NCBI GenBank assembly: GCA_021823525.1
Contig: JAKANY010000007.1
Location: forward strand, 1-64,000
Source: Actinomycetes bacterium
GTDB lineage: Bacteria; Actinomycetota; Acidimicrobiia; Acidimicrobiales; RAAP-2
Direction: 5' to 3'
Length of the DNA: 64,000 bases
Below the pieces are notes generated by a model. It was not told where the DNA came from. It was given only the letters and a program-made list of their open reading frames with translations, and searched no databases. The position numbers were made by a program, and so were the translations under genes. Positions 33,285 to 42,826 of this stretch are shown here, piece by piece (position 1 is the first letter of the stretch; each line of letters begins with the position of its first letter).

Positions 33285-34726
33285 CGTCGCGCGCGTCGGT
33301 CGTCGTGGTGGGCGGCGGGGTCGCGGGCCTGGCGGCCGCCTGGGAGCTGAGCGGCGGCGCGCGACCGGGGGCGGACCCACCGCGCATCGAACTGCTCGAG
33401 GCGACCGCGCGCGTCGGCGGACCCCTCGCGGTCGGCCCCCTCGGGGACCAGGAGATCGACCTGGGGCCCGATGGCTTCCTCGCGCGACGGCCCGAGGCCA
33501 CCACGCTCGTCGCCGAGCTGGGCTGGGAGGACCGCCTCATCGCGATCGCCACCTCGGGAGCGTCGCTGTGGCTCCACGGCGCCCTCCACGCGATCCCCCG
33601 TGGGCTGGCCGTGGGCGTCCCCACGTCGAGTGCCGTGCTGGCCGAACTCGGGGGGCTCAGCTGGCGCGCGCGCGCGGCCGCCTGGCGTGACCACTGGATG
33701 CCGCGACCGCTGCACGTGGGAGAGGACGAGTCCATCGGCCGGATCGTGCGCGCCAAGCTCGGCGACGAGATCGCCCTGCGCGTGGTGGAGCCCCTGATCG
33801 GCGGCATCCAGGCCGGGCGCATCGACGACCTCTCGGCCGCGCTGGTCTTCCCGCCGCTGCTCGCGGCGGCGCGCCGCGGCGGGTCCCTCATGCGCGCCCT
33901 CGCTCCGCCACCCGCGAACGGCTCCGCCCCCGCACCCGCCCCCGGCCCGGCGTTCCGCTCGGTGCGCGGGGGCCTGGGCACGGTCCCCGACGAGGTCGTG
34001 CGCCAACTGCGCGACCGCGGCGTCGTCGTGCGCACCGGCACCCCCGTCCAGGCCGTGCGGCGCGTGAGCGGGGAGCACCCGCTGGTCGTCGAGACGGCCA
34101 CGACCGCCACGCCCGCCGACGTCGTGGTGGTGGCGACCCCCGCGCCGCGCGCCGCGCAGCTGCTCGGTGCCTTCGACCCTGACCTGGCCGCACTGGCCAC
34201 GATCGCGCACGCCTCGGCCGCGATGGTCAACGCGCAGTATCGCGCGTCCGAGCTGGCGCTCCCGCCGGGCACGGGGGTGCTGGTGCCCCTCGCGACGCCC
34301 TGGACCGGGGAGGGCTCCTTGATGGTGACGGCCCTCACGTTCCTCGACCGCAAGTGGGAGCCGCTGCGCCGCGAGGGAACGGTGCTGGTGCGCGCCCACG
34401 TGGGACGCATCGACGACCAGCGCTACGCCGCCCTCGACGACGGCGCCCTGGCGGAGCGCGTGGCCTCCGAGGTGGCCCTGCTGCTGGGCTCCGCGGCGCG
34501 CCCGGTGGCCACCCGGGTCCAGCGCTTCGCCGCCGGCCTGCCCCAGTACCGCGTCGGCTACGCAGACCTCGTGGCGCGGGCCCGCACCGCAGCCGATCGC
34601 CTGGGTGTCGACCTGGCGGGCAGCGCCTACGACGGTGTGGGGATCCCCGCGTCGATCGGGTCGGGGCGCCAGGCGGCGCGGTCCGCGCTCGCGCGCCTGG
34701 GCGCGCGAGCGGCCTCGCACGCCTGA
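33281..34726 (+). CDS. hemY: Oxygen-dependent coproporphyrinogen/protoporphyrinogen oxidase
   Basis: A 481-residue FAD enzyme with the dinucleotide fold VVVVGGGVAGLAAAWELSGG at the N-terminus, EIDLGPDGFLARRPE, and a C-terminal FAD contact (GSAYDGVGIPASIGSGRQAA). In actinobacteria it oxidises coproporphyrinogen III to coproporphyrin III (CgoX). The GTG start overlaps the hemH stop by 4 bases. A Pro/Ala-rich insert (about 205-222) is an unusual loop. The final enzyme of the route, ChdC, is not in the window. Confidence 0.92.
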   Translation: MTSRASVVVVGGGVAGLAAAWELSGGARPGADPPRIELLEATARVGGPLAVGPLGDQEIDLGPDGFLARRPEATTLVAELGWEDRLIAIATSGASLWLHGALHAIPRGLAVGVPTSSAVLAELGGLSWRARAAAWRDHWMPRPLHVGEDESIGRIVRAKLGDEIALRVVEPLIGGIQAGRIDDLSAALVFPPLLAAARRGGSLMRALAPPPANGSAPAPAPGPAFRSVRGGLGTVPDEVVRQLRDRGVVVRTGTPVQAVRRVSGEHPLVVETATTATPADVVVVATPAPRAAQLLGAFDPDLAALATIAHASAAMVNAQYRASELALPPGTGVLVPLATPWTGEGSLMVTALTFLDRKWEPLRREGTVLVRAHVGRIDDQRYAALDDGALAERVASEVALLLGSAARPVATRVQRFAAGLPQYRVGYADLVARARTAADRLGVDLAGSAYDGVGIPASIGSGRQAARSALARLGARAASHA

Positions 34727-34768
34727 GACCCGGTGAGGTCACCGCCGGGTCTCTGGAAGACTGGACGG

Positions 34769-37750
34769 GTGGTCGCCGAACGCTGCACGCTGCCCGTCCC
34801 CCTGGGGCGTCGCGTCCACGTCCTGAGCGACCTCTCGCTGAGCGCCACGTCCAACTCAGCGCGCCGACCGGTGCGAGAGCTCATCTCCCTGCTCGAGGAC
34901 CTCGACGACCCGGCGCTGGTCGTGGTCGCGGGCAACCTCTTCGCCCCGGCCGGCGACGAGCCGGCGCAGGCCGTGCGCGCGGCGCTCGGTGCCCTGCCCA
35001 CGCTCGTGCGCGCGGTGCGCGCGTACCTGGCCCGACCCGAGCACCAACTGCTCGTCCTGCCCGGCCAGGACGACCCGTGGCTGGCCGATGTGGACGTCGC
35101 CGCGCCACTGCGCGACCTCGGCATCGAGGTCGTCGGCTCGCTCATGCTGCAGGTCGCCACGCGCGACGCCGTGCGCGACGTGGCGATCGCGGCCGGGGAG
35201 CGTGCCGTCGCCGCCGGTGACCTGGCCGCCGCCGACCGGGGCGATGCCGCAACGCTCGAGGACCCCGATGCCGTCGCGCGCTTCGCCGCCAGCCGCCTCC
35301 TCTATCGCCGGCTCGGCGCGTGGGTGTGGCTCCCCGTGGTCGCCGTGGTGTTGGCCGACCTGTCCAGCCTGATCCTGGCCCTGGCCAGCCGGCTGACGCG
35401 CCGGCACCTGCACCTGGACCTCGAGGTCCACCTGCGCCACCACCCCACCGGACTCCTGGCGACGCTGGTCACGACCGTGCTCGTCGTCGGGCTCATCGAG
35501 GCGGCCGTCGCGGCACTGGCCGGGCTCCTGGTGCGCCGGCGCTTCGCGCGCGGGGCGCGCGGGGCCCCGCCGCGCCCGCTCGATCCCCTGGCCAGCGTGA
35601 CCGTCGACGGCGTGGACGCGCTCGAGTACGCGCGGCGCATCGTGGGGCGTGGCGGCGCCGGGGCCATCGTGGGCGGGGCCAGCCAGTCGGCGCTGGCCTT
35701 CCTCGACCGGGGCTTCTGCGCGACGCCGGGACCCTCACGCGCCACCGTGATCGAGCGGCACGGCCGCTTCGGCCTGCCCCCGGTCTTCGTGCCCGTCGAC
35801 CGCGTCGGAGTCGTCCACCTCGAGGCCGGCAGCGCCGTGCAGGTGCGCCTGATCGTGGGCCAGTCGCGCGCGCGCCCCGGCACGTGGCTCGAGCGCGTCG
35901 TCGCGACCGACCCGGCCCAGGTCGACGTCCCGAGCGCCACGACCGAGGTCGGGGCCTGGCCCGTGGGCGATCCCTACCCCATCGCCCCCGACGGGCTCTC
36001 GGCCCAGCGCCACCAGCGCTCCGTGCGCCGGGTGCTGAGCGGGCTCGTGCTCCTCGACGGGCTCGTCGACGTCACCGTCACGACGCTGCCGCCGCTGCGC
36101 AGCCGGCTCCACCTCGTCGAGTCGTTCCTGTCGCTGGGCGCCGCCCAGTCGGCGGCCGCCCTGACCGCCCTCGCGGGCGTGGTGCTCATCATGGTGGCCC
36201 GCGGACTGCGCCGCGGCCAGCGGCGCTCCTGGACCGTCGCCGTGGTCCTGACGGGCGCAACGACGGTGGCGCACCTGGTCCGCGCGGGCAGCCTGCTGTC
36301 CCCCCTGATCGCCGTCAGCCTGCTGAGCGCCCTGCTCGTCGAGCGGCGCCACTTCCGCGCCACGGCCGACCGCGAGAGCCCGCGCGTCGCCCTGCCCCGC
36401 CTGGGGCTCGTCGCGCTCCTCGTGGTGGGCGCCGCGACCCTGGGCATCGACCTGTCGATGCGCCGCACCGCCCCGTCCCTGGGCACCGTCCTGCTGGCCG
36501 TCGTCGAGCGCCTGGTGGGCATCACGTCGATCACCCTGCCCGACCGCGTCGGAGACTTCGCCACGCCGACGCTGGCGACCGCCGGGCTGAGCCTGGTCGT
36601 GGTCGCCCTCTACCTGGTGACCCGGCCCGTCGTCGACCGGCGCCTGTCGGGGGCCTCGGGACGGGAGCGACGCCTGGCCGAGCTGCGCGCGCGTGAGATC
36701 GTGCGCCGCCACGGGCGCGGGACTCTCGACTACTTCGCGCTGCGCGACGACAAGCAGTTCTTCTTCTTTCGCGACTCGCTGGTCGCCTACGCCGTCTACG
36801 GCGGCGTCGCGCTGATCTCGCCCGATCCCATCGGGCCCAGCGCCGAGCGCACCGAGGTCTTCCGGGCCTTCCGCGCCTACGCCGACGCGCGCGCCTGGAC
36901 CGTGGCGGTCATGGGTGCGGGCTCGGAGTGGCTCCCGATCTACCACGCCGCGGGCCTGCACGCGCTCTACCTGGGCGACGAGGCCATCGTGGACTGCCAG
37001 CGCTTCAGCCTGGAGGGCCACAAGATGAAGGGGCTGCGCCAGGCCAGCACCCGCCTGGCCCGCAAGGGCTACCGCGTCGAGTTCCTCGACCCGGCGACGA
37101 TCGACCCGCTGCGCGTGCCCGCCTTGGTGGACCTGATCGCGATGCTGCGCCGGGGCGAGGGCGAGCGCGGGTTCTCGATGATGCTGGGGCGGCTCTTCGA
37201 CCCGCGCGACCAGGGGCTGCTGCTCACGGTGGTCTCGGACGCGGAGGGCCGACCGGCGGCGGTCTGCCAGTTCGTGCCCTCGCCGGCCATCGCGGGCTAC
37301 TCGCTGGACCTGATGCGCCGCGACCCGGGCGAGCACCCCAACGGGCTGCTCGACTACGCGCTGTGCTCGACCATCGCCCACCTGCGCGAGCGCGGCGCGC
37401 GGGGCCTGAGCCTGAACTTCGCGGCCTTCCGCACCGTGCTCGAAGGCGAGCGCGGCGAGGGGACCTTCACGCGTATCGAGCGCTGGGCGCTCAAGCGGCT
37501 GTCGGGCATCTTGCCCCTCGAGTCGCTGTGGTCCTTCAACGCCAAGTACCAGCCCTCGTGGCTGCCCCGCTACCTCGTCTACCCCGCCGCTGAGAGCTTC
37601 GTCCCGGTGGTCTCGGCGACGCTGCGCGCCGAGTCGATCACGGAGATTCCCCTGATCGGGCGGTTCTTCGCCAACGACCCCATCCACCGGCCCGGCACGG
37701 TGGTGCCCGAGTCGGTCCTGGCGGCCGCGCGCGAGCGCACCGGTCGCTAG
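34769..37750 (+). CDS. Membrane protein joining a degenerate phosphoesterase-like domain to an MprF-like aminoacyl-lipid synthase domain
   Basis: A 993-residue protein. Residues about 15-110 look like a calcineurin-type phosphoesterase, but the metal motifs are changed: DLS (21-23) for DxH, GN (55-56) for GD, and GQDD (99-102) for GNHD. Membrane segments follow at about 187-205 and 227-255, then a soluble loop, then several more segments in the middle third. The last third (about 635-960) is a DUF2156/MprF-type domain with LDYFALRDDKQFFFFRDS, HKMKGLRQASTRLARKGY and FNAKYQPSWLPRY. Such domains move Lys or Ala from tRNA to phosphatidylglycerol and reduce surface charge. The start is chosen at a GTG; another GTG lies 36 bases upstream. 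Confidence 0.8.
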   Translation: MVAERCTLPVPLGRRVHVLSDLSLSATSNSARRPVRELISLLEDLDDPALVVVAGNLFAPAGDEPAQAVRAALGALPTLVRAVRAYLARPEHQLLVLPGQDDPWLADVDVAAPLRDLGIEVVGSLMLQVATRDAVRDVAIAAGERAVAAGDLAAADRGDAATLEDPDAVARFAASRLLYRRLGAWVWLPVVAVVLADLSSLILALASRLTRRHLHLDLEVHLRHHPTGLLATLVTTVLVVGLIEAAVAALAGLLVRRRFARGARGAPPRPLDPLASVTVDGVDALEYARRIVGRGGAGAIVGGASQSALAFLDRGFCATPGPSRATVIERHGRFGLPPVFVPVDRVGVVHLEAGSAVQVRLIVGQSRARPGTWLERVVATDPAQVDVPSATTEVGAWPVGDPYPIAPDGLSAQRHQRSVRRVLSGLVLLDGLVDVTVTTLPPLRSRLHLVESFLSLGAAQSAAALTALAGVVLIMVARGLRRGQRRSWTVAVVLTGATTVAHLVRAGSLLSPLIAVSLLSALLVERRHFRATADRESPRVALPRLGLVALLVVGAATLGIDLSMRRTAPSLGTVLLAVVERLVGITSITLPDRVGDFATPTLATAGLSLVVVALYLVTRPVVDRRLSGASGRERRLAELRAREIVRRHGRGTLDYFALRDDKQFFFFRDSLVAYAVYGGVALISPDPIGPSAERTEVFRAFRAYADARAWTVAVMGAGSEWLPIYHAAGLHALYLGDEAIVDCQRFSLEGHKMKGLRQASTRLARKGYRVEFLDPATIDPLRVPALVDLIAMLRRGEGERGFSMMLGRLFDPRDQGLLLTVVSDAEGRPAAVCQFVPSPAIAGYSLDLMRRDPGEHPNGLLDYALCSTIAHLRERGARGLSLNFAAFRTVLEGERGEGTFTRIERWALKRLSGILPLESLWSFNAKYQPSWLPRYLVYPAAESFVPVVSATLRAESITEIPLIGRFFANDPIHRPGTVVPESVLAAARERTGR

Positions 37751-39012
37751 ACGTCTCCCTCGCCGGTCGCTCCCTCGCCGAGCACGCCGACCACCCCGGC
37801 GCGGCCCTCGTGCACGACGGGGGTCGCCGCGTAGCGCACGCTGGCCGGGACGCCCGCGCGGTTCACCCGCAGCGTGCCGCGAGCCACGGCACGCACGCTC
37901 GCCAGCGGGCTCAGGCCCGCCCGGGCCTCGGGCGGCGCCGCCACCAGGGAGGCCGAATCGGCGAAGCCCAGCAGCGCCGCGGCGCGCTCGTTGGCGAAGG
38001 TGAGGCGCCCCTCGTCGAAGGCGACCACGCCCACGACCTCCTGGTCGACCACGGCGGCCAGGCGCGCCTCGAGGTCGCCGTGACGGCGCTCGGCCGCGAA
38101 GCGGTCCAGGGCGAAGCTGACGTCGCCGGCGATCTCCTCGAGCAGCGCGGCGACCGACTCGTCGAAGAACCCGCCCTCGGCGGCGTAGATGGCGAGCGTC
38201 GCGACCGGACGGCCGGCCCGGCGCAGCGGCAGCGCGACGCCCGAGCGCCAGCCGCGCCGCAGCGCCGCCTCCCCCAGGGCGTCCATCGCGCTCACCCCGA
38301 TCTGGCGGAACGCGATGCGGTCGGTGGCGATCGCCCGTGACGGCAGGTCGTCGCTCGCGCCCCCGGACCCCACGAGAGCGGCCCGCTCGCCCAGGAACGC
38401 CTGGAGCCCCTCACCAGCGTGGGCTACGACCCGCAGCCCTCCCGGGACGACTTCGGCGACCCAGGCGGCTCGCGAGCCCACCCGCACCGCCGCCGCGCAG
38501 ATCCGCGCGTAGAGCTCGGCCTCGCTGGCGCTGTGCACCACGGCCTGGTTGCACTCGCTCAGCGTGGCGTAGAGCCGCGTGAGCCGCTCGAGGCGGCGCT
38601 CGAGGCGGTGGCGCTCCGTGACGTCGATGAGGGCTCCGCGCACCAGGACCCCCCGTCCCTGCGCGTCGCGCGCCACCACGCGGCCGCGCACCCAGAGCCA
38701 CCGCACCGCCTCGGTGGGGTCCAGGACCCGGAAGTCGAACTCGTACTCGTCGGGTCCTCCCGACGCGACCGCCTCCGCGATGGCGCGCGCGCCCAGGTCC
38801 CGGTCCTCGGGGTGGGTCGCGGCCAGGAAGGTCTCGAGGCGCCACACCTCCTGCCACGCCAGGCCGTAGAGGGCGTCGTGGTTGTCCGAGCGGGCCATGG
38901 AGTTCGTCGCGAAGTCGTACTCCCACACGGCCACACCCGTGAACTCGGTCGCGAGCCTCAGCAGGTCCTCGTCGCCGCGCAGCTCGCCGCGACCGCCCCC
39001 GCCCGATTCCAC
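37747..39012 (-). CDS. PAS-GAF-PAS sensor protein without output domain
   Basis: A 421-residue soluble protein. A PAS domain with PAC (about 20-135, GVAVWEYDFATNSMARSDNHDALYG region, ending LIDVTERHRLERRLE) is followed by a GAF domain (about 150-310) and a second, shorter PAS domain (about 320-412). There is no histidine kinase, GGDEF, EAL or DNA-binding domain, so it must act by binding another protein. The GTG at 39012 has TAGCCT 7 bases upstream, and the gene lies 10 bases after the ATP-grasp gene at the end of the nuo operon. Its stop overlaps the convergent MprF-like gene. Confidence 0.8.
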   Translation of the reverse strand: MESGGGGRGELRGDEDLLRLATEFTGVAVWEYDFATNSMARSDNHDALYGLAWQEVWRLETFLAATHPEDRDLGARAIAEAVASGGPDEYEFDFRVLDPTEAVRWLWVRGRVVARDAQGRGVLVRGALIDVTERHRLERRLERLTRLYATLSECNQAVVHSASEAELYARICAAAVRVGSRAAWVAEVVPGGLRVVAHAGEGLQAFLGERAALVGSGGASDDLPSRAIATDRIAFRQIGVSAMDALGEAALRRGWRSGVALPLRRAGRPVATLAIYAAEGGFFDESVAALLEEIAGDVSFALDRFAAERRHGDLEARLAAVVDQEVVGVVAFDEGRLTFANERAAALLGFADSASLVAAPPEARAGLSPLASVRAVARGTLRVNRAGVPASVRYAATPVVHEGRAGVVGVLGEGATGEGDV

Positions 39013-39019
39013 GGCGAAC

Positions 39020-39025
39020 AGGCTA
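39020..39025 (-). promoter_or_regulatory. -10 hexamer TAGCCT for the PAS-GAF gene; overlaps a stop codon
   Basis: TAGCCT is 7 bases before the GTG at 39012. Its TAG is the stop codon of the ATP-grasp gene (39023-39025). Confidence 0.45.
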
Positions 39026-39862
39026 GACGCTGGAGCGCGCGACCAGTCCCGCCGCCAGCCGGTCGGCCGCGCCCTCGGCGTAGCCGAGGTAGAGCATCGG
39101 CTCGACCAGCTCGAGCTCCAGGACGCGCCATCCCTCGCCGTCGGCCAGGAGGTCGACGCGCGCGTAGGCGAGGTCGGACCACCCGAGCGCGCCCAGCACG
39201 GCGTCGGCGACCTCGCGGGCCCCGCCCTCGGCGCGAGCCGGGCTGATGCCCGCCCGGCGCAGGTCCGTCGTGCGGGCCTCCTCGGCGTGCCCGAGCAGGG
39301 CGTCCTTGCGCACCGCGTGCGAGAGCGCGCCGTCGAGGTAGATCAGCGCGAGCTCGCCCTCGGTGTCGACGCGCTCGAGGTAGGGCTGGACGATCACCGC
39401 GCCGCGGCGCGCGAGCACCCGCGCGTGGGCCCGGGCCGCTGCCCCCTCGGTCGCGGCGAAGCGCGCGGCGCCGCGCGAGCCGGCCCCCACCGCTGGCTTG
39501 ACCACGACGGCGCCCTCGGGCAGCTCGATCTCGTCGCCCGGCGCGAACAGGCGCGTGGCGACGGTGGGCAGCCCTCGGGCGGCCAGGTCGAGCAGGTAGC
39601 GCTTGTCGGCCGAGTAGGCCAGCACCGGCGCCGGATTGAGGATCGACGCGCGCGCGCGGGCCCAGGCGAGGAAGGCTGCGGGATCGTCGGTGTAGTCCCA
39701 CGTCGAGCGCACGACCACCTGGTCGAACGCCTCCCACGCCACGTCCGGATCCGACCAGACGCACGCCCGGGCGGTCCAGCCGACCCGCGCCAGGGCGGCG
39801 ATCAGGGCCCCCTCGTCGGGATCCTCGACCCCCGGCGCCGTCGCGATCGCGACGGACCTCAC
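39023..39862 (-). CDS. ATP-grasp (RimK/glutathione-synthetase-like) ligase coupled to nuo genes
   Basis: A 279-residue protein with an ATP-grasp fold: a pre-ATP-grasp N-terminal part with VVVRSTWDYTDDPAAFLAWA, the nucleotide-binding segment GAVVVKPAVGAGSRGAARF, and metal-binding residues toward the end (YARVDLLADGEGWRVLELELVEP). Such enzymes join a carboxylate to an amine or thiol through an acyl phosphate; the substrate is unknown. The GTG start overlaps the nuoN stop by 4 bases, so it is made with complex I. It might modify a complex I subunit or a cofactor, but this is speculation. Confidence 0.75.
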   Translation of the reverse strand: MRSVAIATAPGVEDPDEGALIAALARVGWTARACVWSDPDVAWEAFDQVVVRSTWDYTDDPAAFLAWARARASILNPAPVLAYSADKRYLLDLAARGLPTVATRLFAPGDEIELPEGAVVVKPAVGAGSRGAARFAATEGAAARAHARVLARRGAVIVQPYLERVDTEGELALIYLDGALSHAVRKDALLGHAEEARTTDLRRAGISPARAEGGAREVADAVLGALGWSDLAYARVDLLADGEGWRVLELELVEPMLYLGYAEGAADRLAAGLVARSSV

Positions 39863-41331
39863 GAGGTGAACAGCACCGTGGCGTGCTGGGCCAGGGCCGC
39901 GAGGGGCCCGGGCCAGACGCCGAAGACCAGCGTCAGGGCGACGCCCGCCCCGATGGCGATCGCCGTCGCGCGAGGCACCGGCACGCTCGTCGCCCCCTCG
40001 GGCGAGTCGGCGTACAGGACGATCGTCCATCGCAGGTAGAAGAAGGCGGCGATCGCCGCGCCGAGCAGCGCCACCAGCGCCAGGGGACCGCCCCCGCCGT
40101 CGACGGCGGCCGCCAGGACCGCGTACTTGGCGAAGAAGCCCGACGTCAGCGGGGCGCCCAGCTGGCTGAGCAGCAGCACCCCGAGAGCGGCGCCGAGCCA
40201 CGGCTGGCGACGCGCCAGCCCGCGATAGGAGTCGATGGTGTGGCGCTCGTCGCCCGGGCCGCCCACGATCGTCACGACCGCGAAGGTCGCGACCACGACG
40301 GGCGCGTAGGTCGCCAGGTAGAAGAGCGCCGCCGCCGAGCCCCGCGCGCTGGCCGCCCACACGCCCAGCAGGATGAAGCCGGCGTGGTTGATCGAGGAGT
40401 ACGCGAGCATCCGCTTGGCGTTGCGCTGGACGATCGCCAGGGCCGCCCCGACCAGGGTGGTGAGTGCCACCAGGCCCCACAGCAGCGGCCGCCAGGTGGT
40501 GAGCTGGCTGCCCAGGGCCGACACCAGCACGCGCACCAGCGCGGCGAAGGCGCCCACCTTGACGATGGCGGCCATGTAGCCGGTCACCGGGGTGGGCGCG
40601 CCCTCGTAGACGTCCGGCGACCACTGGTGGAACGGGACCGCGGCCACCTTGAAGGCGAACCCGACCAGCACCAGGGCGCCCCCCGCGTAGAGCAGGCCCG
40701 GGCGCAGCACGACGTTCGCGCCCAGGAAGTACGAGACGGTGGTGAGGTTGGTCGAGCCCGTCGCCCCGTAGATGAGGGCCGCGCCGTAGATGAACAGTGC
40801 CGACGCGAAGCCCCCGAGCAGGAAGTACTTCAGCGCCGCCTCCGAGGACGTGGCGCGGCGTCGATCGAAGGCCACCAGCACGTAGAGGCCGATCGACAGG
40901 GTCTCGAGGCCGAGGAAGATCACGATGAAGTCGTTGGCCTGGGTCATGAGGACCGCGCCGGCGGCCGTGGCCAGTGCGAGGATGTGGTACTCGGCCCCGC
41001 GCACGCCCTCGCGGTGGAACCAGTCGTGCGCGACCAGCGTGGCCATCGCGAGCGACACGGCCACGACGGCCGAGGCCACCACCGAGAAGCCGTCGAGCAC
41101 GATGGCGTGCGCGATGGTCGTCGAGGGCCCGTGCGCGTCGAGGTCCGCCCACTGGAAGAACGCGCTGACGAAGGCGGCCACGGCCGCGAGCAGCGTGATC
41201 CCGGTGGCGATCGACGTGCGCAGTGCGCCGCGCACCAGCGCCGTCACGCCCAGCAGCACCACCGCGCCACCGAACAGGATCAGGACCGGCAGGATCGCCA
41301 GGTAGTGGATCGAGGGGATGCTCAGGGTCAC
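39859..41331 (-). CDS. nuoN: NADH-quinone oxidoreductase subunit N
   Basis: A 490-residue antiporter-like membrane subunit of complex I with about 14 segments. Family landmarks are FFLGANVVLRPGLLYAGGAL, KVAAVPFHQWSPDVYEGAP with the conserved proton-channel Lys, and RNAKRMLAYSSINHAGF. It forms part of the proton-pumping arm. The start overlaps the nuoM stop by 4 bases. Confidence 0.96.
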   Translation of the reverse strand: MTLSIPSIHYLAILPVLILFGGAVVLLGVTALVRGALRTSIATGITLLAAVAAFVSAFFQWADLDAHGPSTTIAHAIVLDGFSVVASAVVAVSLAMATLVAHDWFHREGVRGAEYHILALATAAGAVLMTQANDFIVIFLGLETLSIGLYVLVAFDRRRATSSEAALKYFLLGGFASALFIYGAALIYGATGSTNLTTVSYFLGANVVLRPGLLYAGGALVLVGFAFKVAAVPFHQWSPDVYEGAPTPVTGYMAAIVKVGAFAALVRVLVSALGSQLTTWRPLLWGLVALTTLVGAALAIVQRNAKRMLAYSSINHAGFILLGVWAASARGSAAALFYLATYAPVVVATFAVVTIVGGPGDERHTIDSYRGLARRQPWLGAALGVLLLSQLGAPLTSGFFAKYAVLAAAVDGGGGPLALVALLGAAIAAFFYLRWTIVLYADSPEGATSVPVPRATAIAIGAGVALTLVFGVWPGPLAALAQHATVLFTS

Positions 41332-42824
41332 TTGGTCACCCCCGTCGCGGTCGAGGTGGCCACGATCTGGTGGGCCGCGGGCGTGATCCGGTCCAGCACG
41401 GGCTTGGGGAAGATCCCCAGCACCACCACCAGGACGACGATGGGCGCCAGCACCCAGCGCTCGGGATGGGTGGCGTCGGGCACCTGGTCGACGTCACGGG
41501 CCTGCCCGTGGAAGACCCGCTGGTAGGCCCACAGGAGGTAGACGGCCGCGAGCACCACGCCCAGCGTGGCCACCACGGCCCACCACGCGTGGGTGGTGAA
41601 GGCCCCGAGCAGCACCAGGAACTCGCTGATGAAGCCCGACAGGCCCGGCAGGCCGATCGAGGCAAGCATCACCACCGTGAACAGGCCCGCCAGGACCGGG
41701 GCGGGTCCCTGCATCCCGCGCAGGTCCGCGATGGTCGCCGTGCCGCGTCGCCGCTCGAGGAAGCCCACCAGGAGGAAGAGTCCGGCGGTGATCACCCCGT
41801 GGTTGAACATGAGGAGCACGGCACCGGTCGTGGCGATCGTCGAGCCGGTCATGATCCCCAGCGTCACGAAGCCCATCTGGGCCAGCGAGGAGTAGGCGAT
41901 CAGGCGTTTGAGGTCCGGCGTGGCGGCCGCCAGGGCCGACCCGTAGAGGATGCCGATCACCGCCAGGGTCAGCACGTAGGGGCGCACCGTGGGCAGGGCG
42001 AGCGGCAGGAGCCCCACGGCGAAGCGCAGCAACCCGTAGGAGCCGAGCTTGGCCAGCAGCGCCGAGAGCTCCATCGAGCCCGCGGTGGGCGCCTCGGCGT
42101 AGGCCAGGGGCGACCAGGTGTGGAGCGGCCAGATCGGCGACTTGACGCCGAAGGCGATCGCGAAGGCCACGAACAGCCAGACGGCCGTCGCGTGGCTCAT
42201 GGCCGTGGCCGCCAGCGCGCTGTCCGAGAAGGTCAGCGCCCCACCGACCTCGTGCTGGTGCAGGAACCCGAGGTACAGCAGCCCGGTGAACAGGAACGCC
42301 GATCCCGCGAAGGTGTACACGAAGAACTTCAGGGCCGCGCGCGCCCGCTCCGCCTTGCCCCAGTGGGCCACCAGGAAGTAGCTGGGCACCAGGGTCAGCT
42401 CGAAGAAGATGAAGAACTCGAGCAGGTCGCGCGCCACGAAGCTGCCCATCGTGAAGGTGGTCAGCAGCAGCATCCAGCTCACGAAGGACGCCTCGGCGCG
42501 CCGCTCGCGCGCCCCCAGCAGCGCCAGCAGCAGCACCAGCGCGGTCAGCACCACCAGCAGCAGGGAGATCCCGTCGACCCCGACGTCGTAGGCCAGCCCG
42601 AAGGGCGCCGCCAGGACCCAGCGCCCCACGAAGTCGAAGCTGTGGGCTCCGGCGAGGTGGTCGTTGTAGAGCACCGCGACGATCAGGGACACCGCGAGCT
42701 CGACGGCCGCGGTCGTCACCGCGACGGCGAAGGGCGCGCCGGGGCGCCGACGGGCGAGCAGGGCCAGCGCGGCGCCCAGGACGGGCAGCCACACCAGCAC
42801 GGTCAACCAGAGAGATGAGTGCAT
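41328..42824 (-). CDS. nuoM: NADH-quinone oxidoreductase subunit M
   Basis: A 498-residue antiporter-like subunit. It has the conserved FFELTLVPSYFLVAHWGK with the channel Glu, SPIWPLHTWSPLAYAEAPTA and DLKRLIAYSSLAQMGF motifs. About 14 membrane segments are seen. It sits between nuoL and nuoN in the canonical order. Confidence 0.97.
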   Translation of the reverse strand: MHSSLWLTVLVWLPVLGAALALLARRRPGAPFAVAVTTAAVELAVSLIVAVLYNDHLAGAHSFDFVGRWVLAAPFGLAYDVGVDGISLLLVVLTALVLLLALLGARERRAEASFVSWMLLLTTFTMGSFVARDLLEFFIFFELTLVPSYFLVAHWGKAERARAALKFFVYTFAGSAFLFTGLLYLGFLHQHEVGGALTFSDSALAATAMSHATAVWLFVAFAIAFGVKSPIWPLHTWSPLAYAEAPTAGSMELSALLAKLGSYGLLRFAVGLLPLALPTVRPYVLTLAVIGILYGSALAAATPDLKRLIAYSSLAQMGFVTLGIMTGSTIATTGAVLLMFNHGVITAGLFLLVGFLERRRGTATIADLRGMQGPAPVLAGLFTVVMLASIGLPGLSGFISEFLVLLGAFTTHAWWAVVATLGVVLAAVYLLWAYQRVFHGQARDVDQVPDATHPERWVLAPIVVLVVVLGIFPKPVLDRITPAAHQIVATSTATGVTK

Positions 42825-42826
42825 AG

